Assembly (NCBI GenBank): GCA_006386115.1
Contig: VFIW01000086.1
Coordinates: 124,001 to 188,000 of the forward strand
Source of the DNA: Globisporangium splendens
Taxonomy: Eukaryota > Oomycota > Peronosporomycetes > Pythiales > Pythiaceae
Length of the DNA stretch: 64,000 nt
Reading direction: 5' to 3'
The position numbers were made by a program, and so were the translations under genes. This document shows, piece after piece, positions 50,395 to 61,357 of the stretch (positions within the stretch are counted from its first letter, which is position 1; every line of letters begins with the position of its first letter). The notes under the pieces were generated by a model, which saw only the letters and a program-made list of their open reading frames with translations, was not told where the DNA came from and ran no database searches.

Positions 50395-53138
50395 CTCGTG
50401 TTGCTGTGTTCAGTTTCACTGTTGCAGCGGAGATCGCAGGTGCCACTGGAGCGTGTCTGTCGCACCAATTTCGATAGTCAGTCATTTCCAATTTCGCAGC
50501 ATCGTGCTCACATCAAAGTCGACATGCTACTCAACGACGACCCAGCGCGAATACAACCAGCAGCAGAATGAGACGGCCACAGAGTGCTGAAGTGCCATTC
50601 AACTCTCCAACCGCACAATAATTGTTAACACGATGCCTTCGAACAGGCTCGACAGCGCCAAGGTGGACTTCACCCTGCTCACGAACTTGGCGCTAAACAA
50701 CTCGACGCGGAAGGCGAACCACAAGACGTTTACGCTTTTCACGATGGACTTTGACTCGGAGTGTCGGCCGCCTCAAGTGCTCTTGGCAGGAGATATCCCG
50801 TGTGACATCGAAGAAGTCATCAGCGTGTTGAGCTCAACGAGCGACTCGGATCTGAACCCGACCATGAAAGGTCTCTATCGGAAAGAGTTTATCTACGGAT
50901 CCGTCGTGCACATGGCGTCGCCCGAACCATTGGTCTCGGAGCCTTCGTACTCGCCTCACCATCCTGACAACTACGTCGCAGTCAAAACGGGGACCTTCGT
51001 GCGGTCGAGTGTGTTGGCTCGCAATGAGGAGTGGTGTTTCATCGAGTCCAACGAGCGCTCACCGGACGGGAACAGCTTCCGCATGACTCAGAGTACCACC
51101 GATGCACGCCAGATTGGGACAGGAAAGGCGCGGCTCTCGCGCATCGACCAGCTTTGTGATGTCACCAGTGCCTTTCTCGTTGAAAAAGTCCCGAACACTC
51201 GAATCGTGAGGCTCTTTTTCTATGGAAAGTTTGATGTCGCGTCCGTAAATGGCAGCAAGGGAAAAGGTGTTGTGCCTTGAAAGGCAACCAAGGCGAGACT
51301 TGCCATGCTCGCGAACGGGGCGAGCCGTGTCCCCAAGATCGTTCGCCGACGTCGACTTGGGTTCCAGAGACTGGCCGATCGCTCGGTCTTCGCAGCGAAG
51401 AACCCACGCTGCACTTGCTGCACCAAGAGTTTGCATTTTCTGACGAAGAAGAAACGCTGCTACCTGTGTGGGCACGACGACCACTGCTGGACCCGGCAGA
51501 AAATGGAGACGTGCAACAACAAGCTCGCGTCCATCTTGATTTGATCTGCACGAGGTGCCTCGAGTGCGTGGATTCGTGCGAGTATGGCGAAACTAGCTCG
51601 CAGAAATGGCGCATCGTCCATGGTGAGCCGGACGATGAGGATGAAGAAACTCACGGCGACGGCGTCGCGAGTGATTCAGATCAAGGCTAGTTCGCTCCGC
51701 AAGCCCTGAGCGTGAATTTTGTGTGTTGTTTATTTGTGTGTTTCGTGGTTGGGTCGTTTAGTGTCGTGCTCCTCCATGGAATCGTACATGCACACGCAGT
51801 TCGTTCGTCTTTCACCATCTAGTCTTCACGACTGGTGGTTAGAACAAACTCGATGAGTTCGTCAACCCAGCAAGTGGTCTGCCTGAGTATCCCCTTTCAC
51901 GGAAATGCCGATGCCTGATGTGTCGAAGTGTGGTTATCTGTCGAGCATTGGCTCCTTCGCTTCAGAGTGAAGTGTGTATTTGATGGTACGTCTACAGCAC
52001 ACAGCCCCACCCCCTAAAACCTGCTTTTTGTGTTTCTCTTTTCACATTCTAGAACGATTTGTGGAAACTACTCAAAAGAGAACTCGCAGGAGCCATCAAC
52101 AGCTCTCTTTTCTTCCACCAAACTGTCGCATCGTAGTGAGCTGAATGCATGGCGGCTGCATGTGCGTGTACTCGACGTTCGCTGTCAGAAAGAGTTGGCG
52201 CTCCTGGTCACGGTGGCGCAGAAGAAATGGATGATCCTCGAGCCACGCGTGAATCTAGCACTACTGTATGGCGCGATGGGCGTGTCAAAGCACGACTGCC
52301 AATACTATTTACAAATGGAGCACATCCATGCAGCCTCCCGACTCCGCATGCAGCAACCACTGATGCGTGCGCCAAACTTTCGCTTCTTTGGTTCGGCACC
52401 CACAAAGCGTGCTGTCATCACGACGCGACGCGACGCGACTCGACGCAAAGACAGGGTGGAAAAAGGTGGCGTACGACACCACGACACAGCCCATTACTGT
52501 ACGATGCCGCTTCCATCGGCAGCGTAGCATCAGCCGTTTGCCATGAGCACAGACCCTCAAGCGATCACGGTGAATAACCTCTCGACGAAGTGGAGCACCT
52601 CGTCCGCTGTTCACTTTCGGAATGCAGCTTGCCAGCCGCTCGTGAGGCATCGACACTCGCTCGGAGGCGGTGGTGCTGTAATGGTAAGTCACTCCACCGC
52701 CTCACTGCGATCGTTGCCAGCTCAGCCATCGTTTTCATTTACATTTTTCGCCACGAGATTTCACAAATGTCGCTGAATTCTGCAAAATTAGAGGTGTACC
52801 CAGCTTCAGGGGACGACACGCATTGTGGAACGATGACGTGGACGCCGACACTTTGTCCTTTTGCCGCGTTGCTATGCTGTGCTGTAGTTCGCATGCGATC
52901 CAAGAGGCACGCATGGTAGGTCCCATACGTTGAGCTCACTCTCTTTCGAGGTACTTGGTATAACAGCTGATCTGTTGTGACTCACGACGCTTGCTCTTAA
53001 AATTAGGACTCGCTCATGTGGGTACTTCAACGTTTGTCCCCATGAGATGACCCCAGATACCTTTTCTGAATCCTGGGCTCCGTCCTCAGTCCAAGGGTTA
53101 CGCTCGAGTCCTTGAAGTTGCATCCATCCAAGCGGACC
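50395..53138. repeat. Left arm of inverted duplication 2
   Basis: About 2744 bp that match 58615-61357 in reverse with only a handful of differences. Matched coordinates sum to 111752 in the outer part (for example 50633/61119 and 51690/60062) and 111753 in the inner part (52030/59723, 52919/58834), so the whole length carries a single 1-bp indel. Similarity ends abruptly on both sides. It contains a broken START/FYVE-like gene and about 1.4 kb of following DNA. Confidence 0.93.
50633..51690 (+). pseudogene. Broken START/FYVE-like gene, left copy
   Basis: Starts MPSNRLDSAKVDFTLLTN and follows the START-like part of the gene at 54070 for 215 residues (KEFIYGSVVHM, YVAVKTGTFVR, NEEWCFIES, RIDQLCDVTSAFLVEK). 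A TGA at 51278-51280 replaces the Leu codon found in the paralogue (VVP-stop-KATKARL versus VSLKATKARL). The same frame then continues through KIVRRRRLGFQ and a FYVE-like finger to a second stop at 51542. Past an apparent 4-bp insertion the text resumes in another frame (CTRCLECVDSCEYGE) and ends at 51690. The finger lacks two residues and a Cys at CGHDDHCW. The GAF domain is absent. A truncated 215-residue START-only protein could still be made. Confidence 0.85.
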
Positions 53139-54069
53139 TAGAACAGGGTCGTCACGTTGTCGAATACCCTTTTCAAAATGTTTGATCATGTGTTTCAAAA
53201 CTGATGAACAAATGTAGGTGATTGAATACCTTTTGTGTATGTAATTGATGCACCTTTATCGAGATTGAAACCTTGGTGATTGTATAGAGATCAAGGTCTT
53301 GGCTATCGGAGGTCCGATGGTAATCAAAAGGGGACTTGAGGTGCAACTGTTGCGATCGAAGGAGGACTCAAGATGCGTCTCGTGGACATCAACGTAGGAT
53401 ATTGTGTTCCTGTTTGCGCAGGTGTTACCATCCTGCTTGTGAAACACATCGTGTCGCAAATGAGATATCGGATTCAGGATCCACTCTCCCCCACTTATGC
53501 TCGAACTCTTTCTATCCTTTGCTTTCTAGTGTGGAAGAACAACAAAATTCATCAAAGGGGCACACCAAGCTTCAAGCAGCTTTGCGTGGCGTTGAAGACG
53601 GACAGGCCAGCTTGAAAGTGGAAATCGCAGTCGAAATGAAACACATCAACCGTCATTTTTATACGAGATAGCAGCCGCAACGGTGACTCTTTGATTTCAC
53701 TGTTGTTCCATTTCAGATCCTATTTAACATTCCCACACCGCCCCAGACTTTTTTTCTATATATTCTCGTTTTCGTTTGTAGACCGACTGGCCTCCCACAG
53801 ATCAGTTCGCTCTCCCACCATTCCACAGGAAGTTGCCTGTGGTCACGAATCTAGAAACAATGGCCAGGAGGACCCCTGGGCTCTGACAGACCTGGGTTTA
53901 CGCTTTTCTTGCACGAGCTCATTTCCATTTTCACTCCCCGACGGGTACACCTCGAATCCGAACTCAGTGTGTGCCTTGCAACGGCGCACCTTCGAGCTGT
54001 TCATCCGTCCCCACATCAACTCGGCCTCATCGGCGGCTCCAGTCAATACACTTGCTGCCAACTGACGCC
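51691..54069. other. Region after left pseudogene and upstream of START/FYVE/GAF gene
   Basis: Bases 51691-53138 are the inner part of the duplicated arm, followed by unique sequence up to the gene at 54070. A well-formed intron-like segment (GTACGT at 51986, CTAAAAC, pyrimidine run, CTAG ending at 52052) is present but no coding frame on both sides could be joined convincingly. A 165-codon frame at 52030-52527 is open in both arms, which is uninformative at this identity. Confidence 0.45.
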
Positions 54070-56130
54070 ATGATGTATACACACAATGCAACATTGCCCG
54101 GCGACTCCTCTCCAAGACAGCGCTTCAGAGCGAGCATGACTTCGCTGCGAAGCTCTAGGAAGAGCCACATGACGCCAGCACCATCCATGTCGGATCGACA
54201 AGACTTCTTTAACTCGGAGGTGAGCCCTAGCATGGAAGATCCAGCGTGGTTCGCGAGCTTCACTGAGCGATCAAGCTCCAGTGTCGCGCGCTCCGTGACG
54301 CTGAGCGACCAGGAGTTGTGCACTCGCGCCAAGATCACAAGCGCCTCGATCGACTTCCACACCATTACCGATCTGTCGCTGAACAAATGGTCGTGGCACA
54401 GTATTAGCAACGACTTTGCCTTCTTCACAATGTCCTCCGAGAGTGACCCGCGACAGCTCGAAGTGCTCGCTGCGGGAGATATCTGCTGCAGCCTCGAAGA
54501 AGTCGCGAGTGTGCTGACTTCTCTGACTGATCCAGAGCTCAATGCTACAATGCAAGGACTGTGCAAGAAAGAGTTCATCTACGGGTCGGTTGTGCACGTC
54601 GTTCCTCCAGAGTGTGTCGCAGCGGAGGGGTCTTTTGGCGCGCTCGTTACTGGTGACTATGTCGCGGTCAAGACTGCCACATTCGTGCGGTCCAACATGT
54701 TCGCACGCAACGAAGAGTGGTGTTTTCTTGAGTCCTGCGACCGATGCCCGAGTGGAATGAGCTTCTGCCTCACCCAAAGTACGGTCAGCGCGTCGGAAAT
54801 CGAAGTCGGAAGAGCGTCTCACTCTCGAGTTGACCAGCTTTGCGGTATCACAACGTCGATCCTTGTGGAGAAACTCCCCGGCACTCGGTCCGTGCGAGTA
54901 TTTTTCCACGGTGAACATCGTACCCACCTTAGCGGCGGGACGAAGGGAATCGTTTCATTGAAGGCGACAAAAGCACGTCTGATGATGCTCGCCAAAACGG
55001 TTAGTCGCATCCCCGATATCGTCCACAGGCGGCGTCTTGGGATCCAAAAGCTTGCAAGTCGCTCGGTATTTGCAGTCAAGAACACACGCTGCCTGTGCTG
55101 CACAAAGGGGCTGCATTTCCTCGCCAAGAAGAAGCGCTGTTACATGTGCGGCTACTTCGTGTGCGACAAGTGCTGGTTGCAGCAGGTGATGGAGACCCAC
55201 AACAACAAGATCACAGCTGTCGTGGTCTGTACACGATGCGTGGATTATGCCAACGTGCGTGAACATCCTGGCGTTCGCTATTCCGAGAGACTCAGCGAGC
55301 GAGTACCCGAGTTTCGAAGACACCGTGACTTGAAGAGTGCAGACACGCCAGGGAAAGCGTTGGTGGATCTGCTGGAGAATGCAGCTCTCGACGACTCGGA
55401 CGAAATGTTTCAGGAGGCCACGATATCTGTGATCAAGGATATCTTGACTCAGGAAAAAGAGGTTTCCATGCCAAGTGTCGAGTCGACGCCAGCTTCCAGC
55501 AGTCTTGACTCTCAAGTCGACCCTGTCCAAATGCTCGAGAAACGTTTTGACCACATAGCGAGCCGCCGCATGTCCATGCCGTTGAAGTCATCGTCTAGCA
55601 TGCCAGAGTTTCGTGTGCCTACCCAGCAAGGCGAGCCACTCCACATGAACAGCGACTGCAAGTTCTTGAACCTGGGAGAAGTCACAGAGCTCAACATCCT
55701 CTGTGCGCTTGCGACCAACGAACTGAAGTGCACCATGAGCCAGATCACGATCGTGGATCAGGACAGCGAGCTTATTGTTGCTTCGAACGTCATGAAACCG
55801 CGTTATGCTCGCATTGCACGCAGCCATGCGTTTTGCTCGCACTTGATCATGGACGGCAATCCGCTGGTGCTCCACGATCCAGAAGTCAACGAGCACCTTT
55901 GCCACCTGGACGCGGTCACGAAGCAAGACATCCGCTTCTTCTGTGGCTTCCCAATCACGGCGGAAGATGGCACCGTCCTTGGCTCCTTGTGCTGCCTGGA
56001 TTTCAGGGACCACGAACTGACGCAAAGTCAGTACTCGATGATGACAAAGCTCGCCAAGACGGCGTCCAACGTAATCCAGTCCAAGAGATCGACTGTGCTG
56101 ATGCCTACTGAGCAGCCTGCACCCCAGTGA
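54070..56130 (+). CDS. START-like / FYVE-like / GAF protein (intact)
   Basis: One exon from the ATG at 54070 encodes 686 residues; a second ATG follows directly. A disordered start (about 1-80) is followed by a START-like lipid-binding region (about 90-300: KEFIYGSVVHV, YVAVKTATFVR, NEEWCFLES, VDQLCGITTSILVEK). Then comes a zinc finger (about 335-395) with CLCC, CYMCG, CDKC and CTRC pairs, related to FYVE but with KKKRCYMCG where FYVE has R[RK]HHCR, so phosphoinositide binding is doubtful. After a linker, a GAF domain (about 533-670) has LGEVTELNILC, FCSHLIMDGNPL, RFFCGFPI and GTVLGSLCCLD, the pattern of small-molecule-sensing GAF domains. The combination suggests a membrane- or lipid-linked signalling protein; ligand and pathway are unknown. 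It lies between the arms of inverted duplication 2 and is the intact relative of the broken copies. Confidence 0.87.
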   Translation: MMYTHNATLPGDSSPRQRFRASMTSLRSSRKSHMTPAPSMSDRQDFFNSEVSPSMEDPAWFASFTERSSSSVARSVTLSDQELCTRAKITSASIDFHTITDLSLNKWSWHSISNDFAFFTMSSESDPRQLEVLAAGDICCSLEEVASVLTSLTDPELNATMQGLCKKEFIYGSVVHVVPPECVAAEGSFGALVTGDYVAVKTATFVRSNMFARNEEWCFLESCDRCPSGMSFCLTQSTVSASEIEVGRASHSRVDQLCGITTSILVEKLPGTRSVRVFFHGEHRTHLSGGTKGIVSLKATKARLMMLAKTVSRIPDIVHRRRLGIQKLASRSVFAVKNTRCLCCTKGLHFLAKKKRCYMCGYFVCDKCWLQQVMETHNNKITAVVVCTRCVDYANVREHPGVRYSERLSERVPEFRRHRDLKSADTPGKALVDLLENAALDDSDEMFQEATISVIKDILTQEKEVSMPSVESTPASSSLDSQVDPVQMLEKRFDHIASRRMSMPLKSSSSMPEFRVPTQQGEPLHMNSDCKFLNLGEVTELNILCALATNELKCTMSQITIVDQDSELIVASNVMKPRYARIARSHAFCSHLIMDGNPLVLHDPEVNEHLCHLDAVTKQDIRFFCGFPITAEDGTVLGSLCCLDFRDHELTQSQYSMMTKLAKTASNVIQSKRSTVLMPTEQPAPQ

Positions 56131-56448
56131 GTTGAAACTCCAGTATTTTTGTATGTGTGTGTGTGCCGTTTATCTATCGTGTGAGCTGAGTAAGCATAGC
56201 GAAAAATGTTTGTGTGTCCACCTCAAGGAGTTCAGGGCTGACTTGATCACAGAGTCAGCGCCTAACGGAGACGAGATATGTGTTGTTGCTACTTTGTGCG
56301 TTTGAGAAATTGTGTACAATCCCATTCATGAAATTGGGTCACTTGGTATCCTTGTGTGGTTCTATTGCTTCAACACGGAGTCGTCTGCCTCCAATATATT
56401 ATGATACTCTACAAGAAGCGAGACGCAGAAACAATGAACACTGATCAT
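56131..56448. other. Convergent gap between START/FYVE/GAF gene and lipase C
   Basis: A 318-bp gap between two 3' ends with a short TG run at 56153-56164. Nothing else is recognised. Confidence 0.5.
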
Positions 56449-57561
56449 CTATACGCTCTTTACGTCATGTCGACCGTGCGCCTCTTTCGTCTTCGTCGTG
56501 GACGGATAGAGTCGCACCCCAGTTTCGCTCACTCGCGGCTCTGGAAACCGAACTCGCAACCAGCTCATGAGGTACTCGAACACTTCGTCTTTGTCCGGGT
56601 CGTCGAAGAGCGCGTGGTACATGTCTCGAAACATCTTGAACGTCTTGTCTTTGTTTCGGATCTTGTCGAAAAATTCCACCGCGAGTGGGAGGCTCGTGAG
56701 TTTATCCGCTGAGCCCATCATGAACAGCAACGGGAGCGAACAGAACACACTGCCAGGATCGACCACGCGCTGGTCGGTTCGAATTGCCGCGAACGCCTTC
56801 AGCGTCTGTTCCGACATGCGCGTCGTCATCTTCCCTGTGACTGCCAAAGGATCGCTGGCCAAGTCATCAAGGAACGCTGGATCGCGGCAAACGTACTCGT
56901 ACTGTGTCGCGGGCACGAGTCGCGCACGTGGCACCAATGCCGACAACGGTCCCAAGAACAGCGACTGCATCCGTAAAACCGTCGTCCACTCGACGCCGAC
57001 AGCTGGTGATACGAAAACCATCCCGTCAAACGAGTGCACCTCGGTCAGCACAGTGTGCATCCCCACGAGACTCCCGTACGACGTGCCTGAGAGGATCATG
57101 GGCGGCAGCGCGGGGTACTGCTTGCGACTCAGCAGCTGGGGCAAGATCTGCGCCTTGGCAAACGCGATGAACTCGTTCGTGTCGTCGACAAAGTACTTGA
57201 ACTTTTTCGAATGGCCCCGGCGCTTGTGTTCGCACGAATCGCTCTGCCCATGGCTCAGCAAATCATACGCGAGGACGCCAAAGCCGTGCTCACAGAGCTG
57301 CTCATAGAGATGGAAGAACCGCCGCGAATGCTCGACGAGTCCGTGCAGGTACACGACGATGCCGCGCAGTCGCTGGTCTGTGCGCTTCTCTTCGTCTTCC
57401 TTCGGGAACAGCGAGACGTAGGACAGCGACTGGCCGCGGCGGTTCCGGAAGAAGCCCTCCGAGTGGCGCAGCGACTCAGGCATGTCCTCGGCGCGCCAGG
57501 AGCTCGGCACGCTGTCGCGCAGCGAGTCCACGCTGATGCGCACGGTCGACGGCGTCGTCAT
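56449..57561 (-). CDS. Monoacylglycerol lipase-like alpha/beta-hydrolase C
   Basis: One exon from the ATG at 57561 encodes 370 residues; MTTPSTVRISVDSLRDSVPS aligns with the start of lipase B. Motifs are LHGLVEHSRR, the elbow GTSYG with the nucleophile Ser, MMGSADKLTSL (Asp) and DMYHALFDDPDKD (His), a complete triad. It is roughly three quarters identical to lipase B by eye and has no intron. The tail ends in a basic stretch (TKTKEAHGRHDVKSV). A GA/CT microsatellite lies 20-50 bp upstream of the start at about 57590-57610. It sits in the spacer between the arms of inverted duplication 2, so its orientation could flip by recombination between arms. Confidence 0.87.
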   Translation of the reverse strand: MTTPSTVRISVDSLRDSVPSSWRAEDMPESLRHSEGFFRNRRGQSLSYVSLFPKEDEEKRTDQRLRGIVVYLHGLVEHSRRFFHLYEQLCEHGFGVLAYDLLSHGQSDSCEHKRRGHSKKFKYFVDDTNEFIAFAKAQILPQLLSRKQYPALPPMILSGTSYGSLVGMHTVLTEVHSFDGMVFVSPAVGVEWTTVLRMQSLFLGPLSALVPRARLVPATQYEYVCRDPAFLDDLASDPLAVTGKMTTRMSEQTLKAFAAIRTDQRVVDPGSVFCSLPLLFMMGSADKLTSLPLAVEFFDKIRNKDKTFKMFRDMYHALFDDPDKDEVFEYLMSWLRVRFPEPRVSETGVRLYPSTTKTKEAHGRHDVKSV

Positions 57562-60061
57562 GTTCACTGCGTCCCTGTGTGTGTGTGTAAGAGAGAGAGA
57601 GAGAGAGAGTTGGTGAATGCCGAAGATTCGGGTGGTCGCACAGGAAGCCGGCGATGCTCACTGGAGTCGACGACGACGAGATCCCGACATTGGCAGTCAG
57701 CAGAGACCAAGAGATTTGACATCCAGTGGCAACGAAGCGGTCACGTGGGACTCGAATCCAGTTTTATCAGATCTACCTGTGGGATTTGGTATACTGTATT
57801 AATGATTTCACATAATCGGACATTTTGGTACCCTTTTGTAGGATCAGTGCCTTTCAAAACGAACATGTGGAATGAGTGATGAGCAATCGGCTATGACGGT
57901 AACAAGGGGGGCTGCGACACAGTGATACCTGAATGCAACAGACGGCGCATGAAGGACTGATTGACGCCTGTGATCGGCTTCCGCGATAGAAAAAACCGTT
58001 TGTTCTTGCTGTGGCACTTATTTGGCCATTGCTTACTGCACAACCAAGACCTCTTTAAAAAAAAGCATATGGAAACGGGAGGTGATTGGACCTTCTCCCG
58101 CCTAGGGTTGCGGACATACACTTCTTATGGCATTTTACGTGTTTGAATGCATATTTTTACGGACATATGATTGACTACGTATTTATGGACTATTCAACCA
58201 TGCAGAACGCACATAACAACAAGGAAAGTCAGTGCACTGCTTGGACGTTGGGCTGTGAGCATGGTGCAAATGCACACCGCGTTGCAGCGGAGAATGCGAG
58301 ATCGATAGCTTGTGGTCTTCGTCATGCGTTGGATTGGTCAACACAGAGCGAGTCAAGTTAACAAGCGGGAGTGAGTAGATCTGGCAAGGTCGAAAGCCAC
58401 TCCCCAAGGGGCAACTGCCGTGTCGCTCGAGTTGACTTGCGTCGCACATCCTCGCGGTCTTGTTGCTGCTAATTGCTTCGACAGACAAAGGCATTCCAAT
58501 TACAACAAAATGTTTAGCAAACATCAAGGAGCTCCAACTTCACTCGTTTGTCCCAAATTGTCATTATCAATCACTTCGTCACGAGTATCAGAAGTCGAAG
58601 CATCACCTATTCTGGGTCCGCTTGGATGGATGCAACTTCAAGGACTCGAGCGTAACCCTTGGACTGAGGACGGAGCCCAGGATTCAGAAAAGGTATCTGG
58701 GGTCATCTCATGGGGACAAACGTTGAAGTACCCACATGAGTGAGTCCTAATTTTAAGAGCAAGCGTCGTGAGTCACAACAGATCAGCTGTTATACCAAGT
58801 ACCTCGAAAGAGAGTGAGCTCAACATATGGGACCTACCATGCGTGCCTCTTGGATCGCATGCGAACTACAGCACAGCATAGCAACGCGGCAAAAGGACAA
58901 AGTGTCGGCGTCCACGTCATCGTTCCACAATGCGTGTCGTCCCCTGAAGCTGGGTACACCTCTAATTTTGCAGAATTCAGCGACATTTGTGAAATCTCGT
59001 GGCGAAAAATGTAAATGAAAACGATGGCTGAGCTGGCAACGATCGCAGTGAGGCGGTGGAGTGACTTACCATTACAGCACCACCGCCTCCGAGCGAGTGT
59101 CGATGCCTCACGAGCGGCTGGCAAGCTGCATTCCGAAAGTGAACAGCGGACGAGGTGCTCCACTTCGTCGAGAGGTTATTCACCGTGATCGCTTGAGGGT
59201 CTGTGCTCATGGCAAACGGCTGATGCTACGCTGCCAATGGAAGCGGCATCGTACAGTAATGGGCTGTGTCGTGGTGTCGTACGCCACCTTTTTCCACCCT
59301 GTCTTTGCGTCGAGTCGCGTCGCGTCGCGTCGTGATGACAGCACGCTTTGTGGGTGCCGAACCAAAGAAGCGAAAGTTTGGTGCACGCATCAGTGGTTGC
59401 TGCATGCGGAGTCGGGAGGCTGCATGGATGTGCTCCATTTGTAAATAGTATTGGCAGTCGTGCTTTGACACGCCCATCGCGCCATACAGTAGTGCTAGAT
59501 TCACGCGTGGCTCGAGGATCATCCATTTCTTCTGCGCCACCGTGACCAGGAGCGCCAACTCTTTCTGACAGCGAACGTCGAGTACACGCACATGCAGCCG
59601 CCATGCATTCAGCTCACTACGATGCGACAGTTTGGTGGAAGAAAAGAGAGCTGTTGATGGCTCCTGCGAGTTCTCTTTTGAGTAGTTTCCACAAATCGTT
59701 CTAGAATGTGAAAAGAGAAACACAAAAGCAGGTTTTAGGGGGTGGGGCTGTGTGCTGTAGACGTACCATCAAATACACACTTCACTCTGAAGTGAAGGAG
59801 CCAATGCTCGACAGATAACCACACTTCGACACATCAGGCATCGGCATTTCCGTGAAAGGGGATACTCAGGCAGACCACTTGCTGGGTTGACGAACTCATC
59901 GAGTTTGTTCTAACCACCAGTCGTGAAGACTAGATGGTGAAAGACGAACGAACTGCGTGTGCATGTACGATTCCATGGAGGAGCACGACACTAAACGACC
60001 CAACCACGAAACACACAAATAAACAACACACAAAATTCACGCTCAGGGCTTGCGGAGCGAA
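57562..60061. other. Lipase C upstream region and inner part of right arm
   Basis: Bases 57562-58614 are unique, with a GA microsatellite at 57590-57610 and no recognisable gene. From 58615 the right duplicated arm starts; its inner 1.45 kb mirrors 51691-53138 and has no supported gene. Confidence 0.5.
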
Positions 60062-61357
60062 CTAGCCTTGATCTGAATCACTCGCGACGCCGTCGCCGTG
60101 AGTTTCTTCATCCTCATCGTCCGGCTCACCATGGACGATGCGCCATTTCTGCGAGCTAGTTTCGCCATACTCGCACGAATCCACGCACTCGAGGCACCTC
60201 GTGCAGATCAAATCAAGATGGACGCGAGCTTGTTGTTGCACGTCTCCATTTTCTGCCGGGTCCAGCAGTGGTCGTCGTGCCCACACAGGTAGCAGCGTTT
60301 CTTCTTCGTCAGAAAATGCAAACTCTTGGTGCAGCAAGTGCAGCGTGGGTTCTTCGCTGCGAAGACCGAGCGATCGGCCAGTCTCTGGAACCCAAGTCGA
60401 CGTCGGCGAACGATCTTGGGGACACGGCTCGCCCCGTTCGCGAGCATGGCAAGTCTCGCCTTGGTTGCCTTTCAAGGCACAACACCTTTTCCCTTGCTGC
60501 CATTTACGGACGCGACATCAAACTTTCCATAGAAAAAGAGCCTCACGATTCGAGTGTTCGGGACTTTTTCAACGAGAAAGGCACTGGTGACATCACAAAG
60601 CTGGTCGATGCGCGAGAGCCGCGCCTTTCCTGTCCCAATCTGGCGTGCATCGGTGGTACTCTGAGTCATGCGGAAGCTGTTCCCGTCCGGTGAGCGCTCG
60701 TTGGACTCGATGAAACACCACTCCTCATTGCGAGCCAACACACTCGACCGCACGAAGGTCCCCGTTTTGACTGCGACGTAGTTGCCAGGATGGTGAGGCG
60801 AGTACGAAGGCTCCGAGACCAATGGTTCGGGCGACGCCATGTGCACGACGGATCCGTAGATAAACTCTTTCCGATAGAGACCTTTCATGGTCGGGTTCAG
60901 ATCCGAGTCGCTCGTTGAGCTCAACACGCTGATGACTTCTTCGATGTCACACGGGATATCTCCTGCCAAGAGCACTTGAGGCGGCCGACACTCCGAGTCA
61001 AAGTCCATCGTGAAAAGCGTAAACGTCTTGTGGTTCGCCTTCCGCGTCGAGTTGTTTAGCGCCAAGTTCGTGAGCAGGGTGAAGTCCACCTTGGCGCTGT
61101 CGAGCCTGTTCGAAGGCATCGTGTTAACAATTATTGTGCGGTTGGAGAGTTGAATGGCACTTCAGCACTCTGTGGCCGTCTCATTCTGCTGCTGGTTGTA
61201 TTTGCGCTGGGTCGTCGTTGAGTAGCATGTCGACTTTGATGTGAGCACGATGCTGCGAAATTGGAAACGACTGACTATCGAAATTGGTGCGACAGACACG
61301 CTCCAGTGGCACCTGCGATCTCCGCTGCAACAGTGAAACTGAACACAGCAACACGAG
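58615..61357. repeat. Right arm of inverted duplication 2
   Basis: Reverse-orientation partner of 50395-53138, about 99.5% identical or better by eye. Seen differences include the codon giving Gly instead of Asp in the pseudogene's PHHPGNY, base changes near 59236 and 59382, and one in the CATTTCC/CGTTTCC element upstream of the pseudogene. The spacer between arms is about 5.5 kb. Confidence 0.93.
60062..61119 (-). pseudogene. Broken START/FYVE-like gene, right copy
   Basis: The mirror of the pseudogene at 50633-51690, with the same early TGA (60474-60472), the same two-residue loss in the finger, the same frame break before CTRCLECVDSCEYGE and the same end. The protein part differs by one residue (PHHPGNY for PHHPDNY). 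Because both copies share all lesions, the gene was already broken when the arm was duplicated, or the arms have been homogenised since. The START-like 215-residue part remains open here too. Confidence 0.85.

Noticed and set aside
52030..52527. 165-codon frame present in both arms of inverted duplication 2
   Set aside because: Arms are too similar for conservation to mean anything, and no domain is recognisable.
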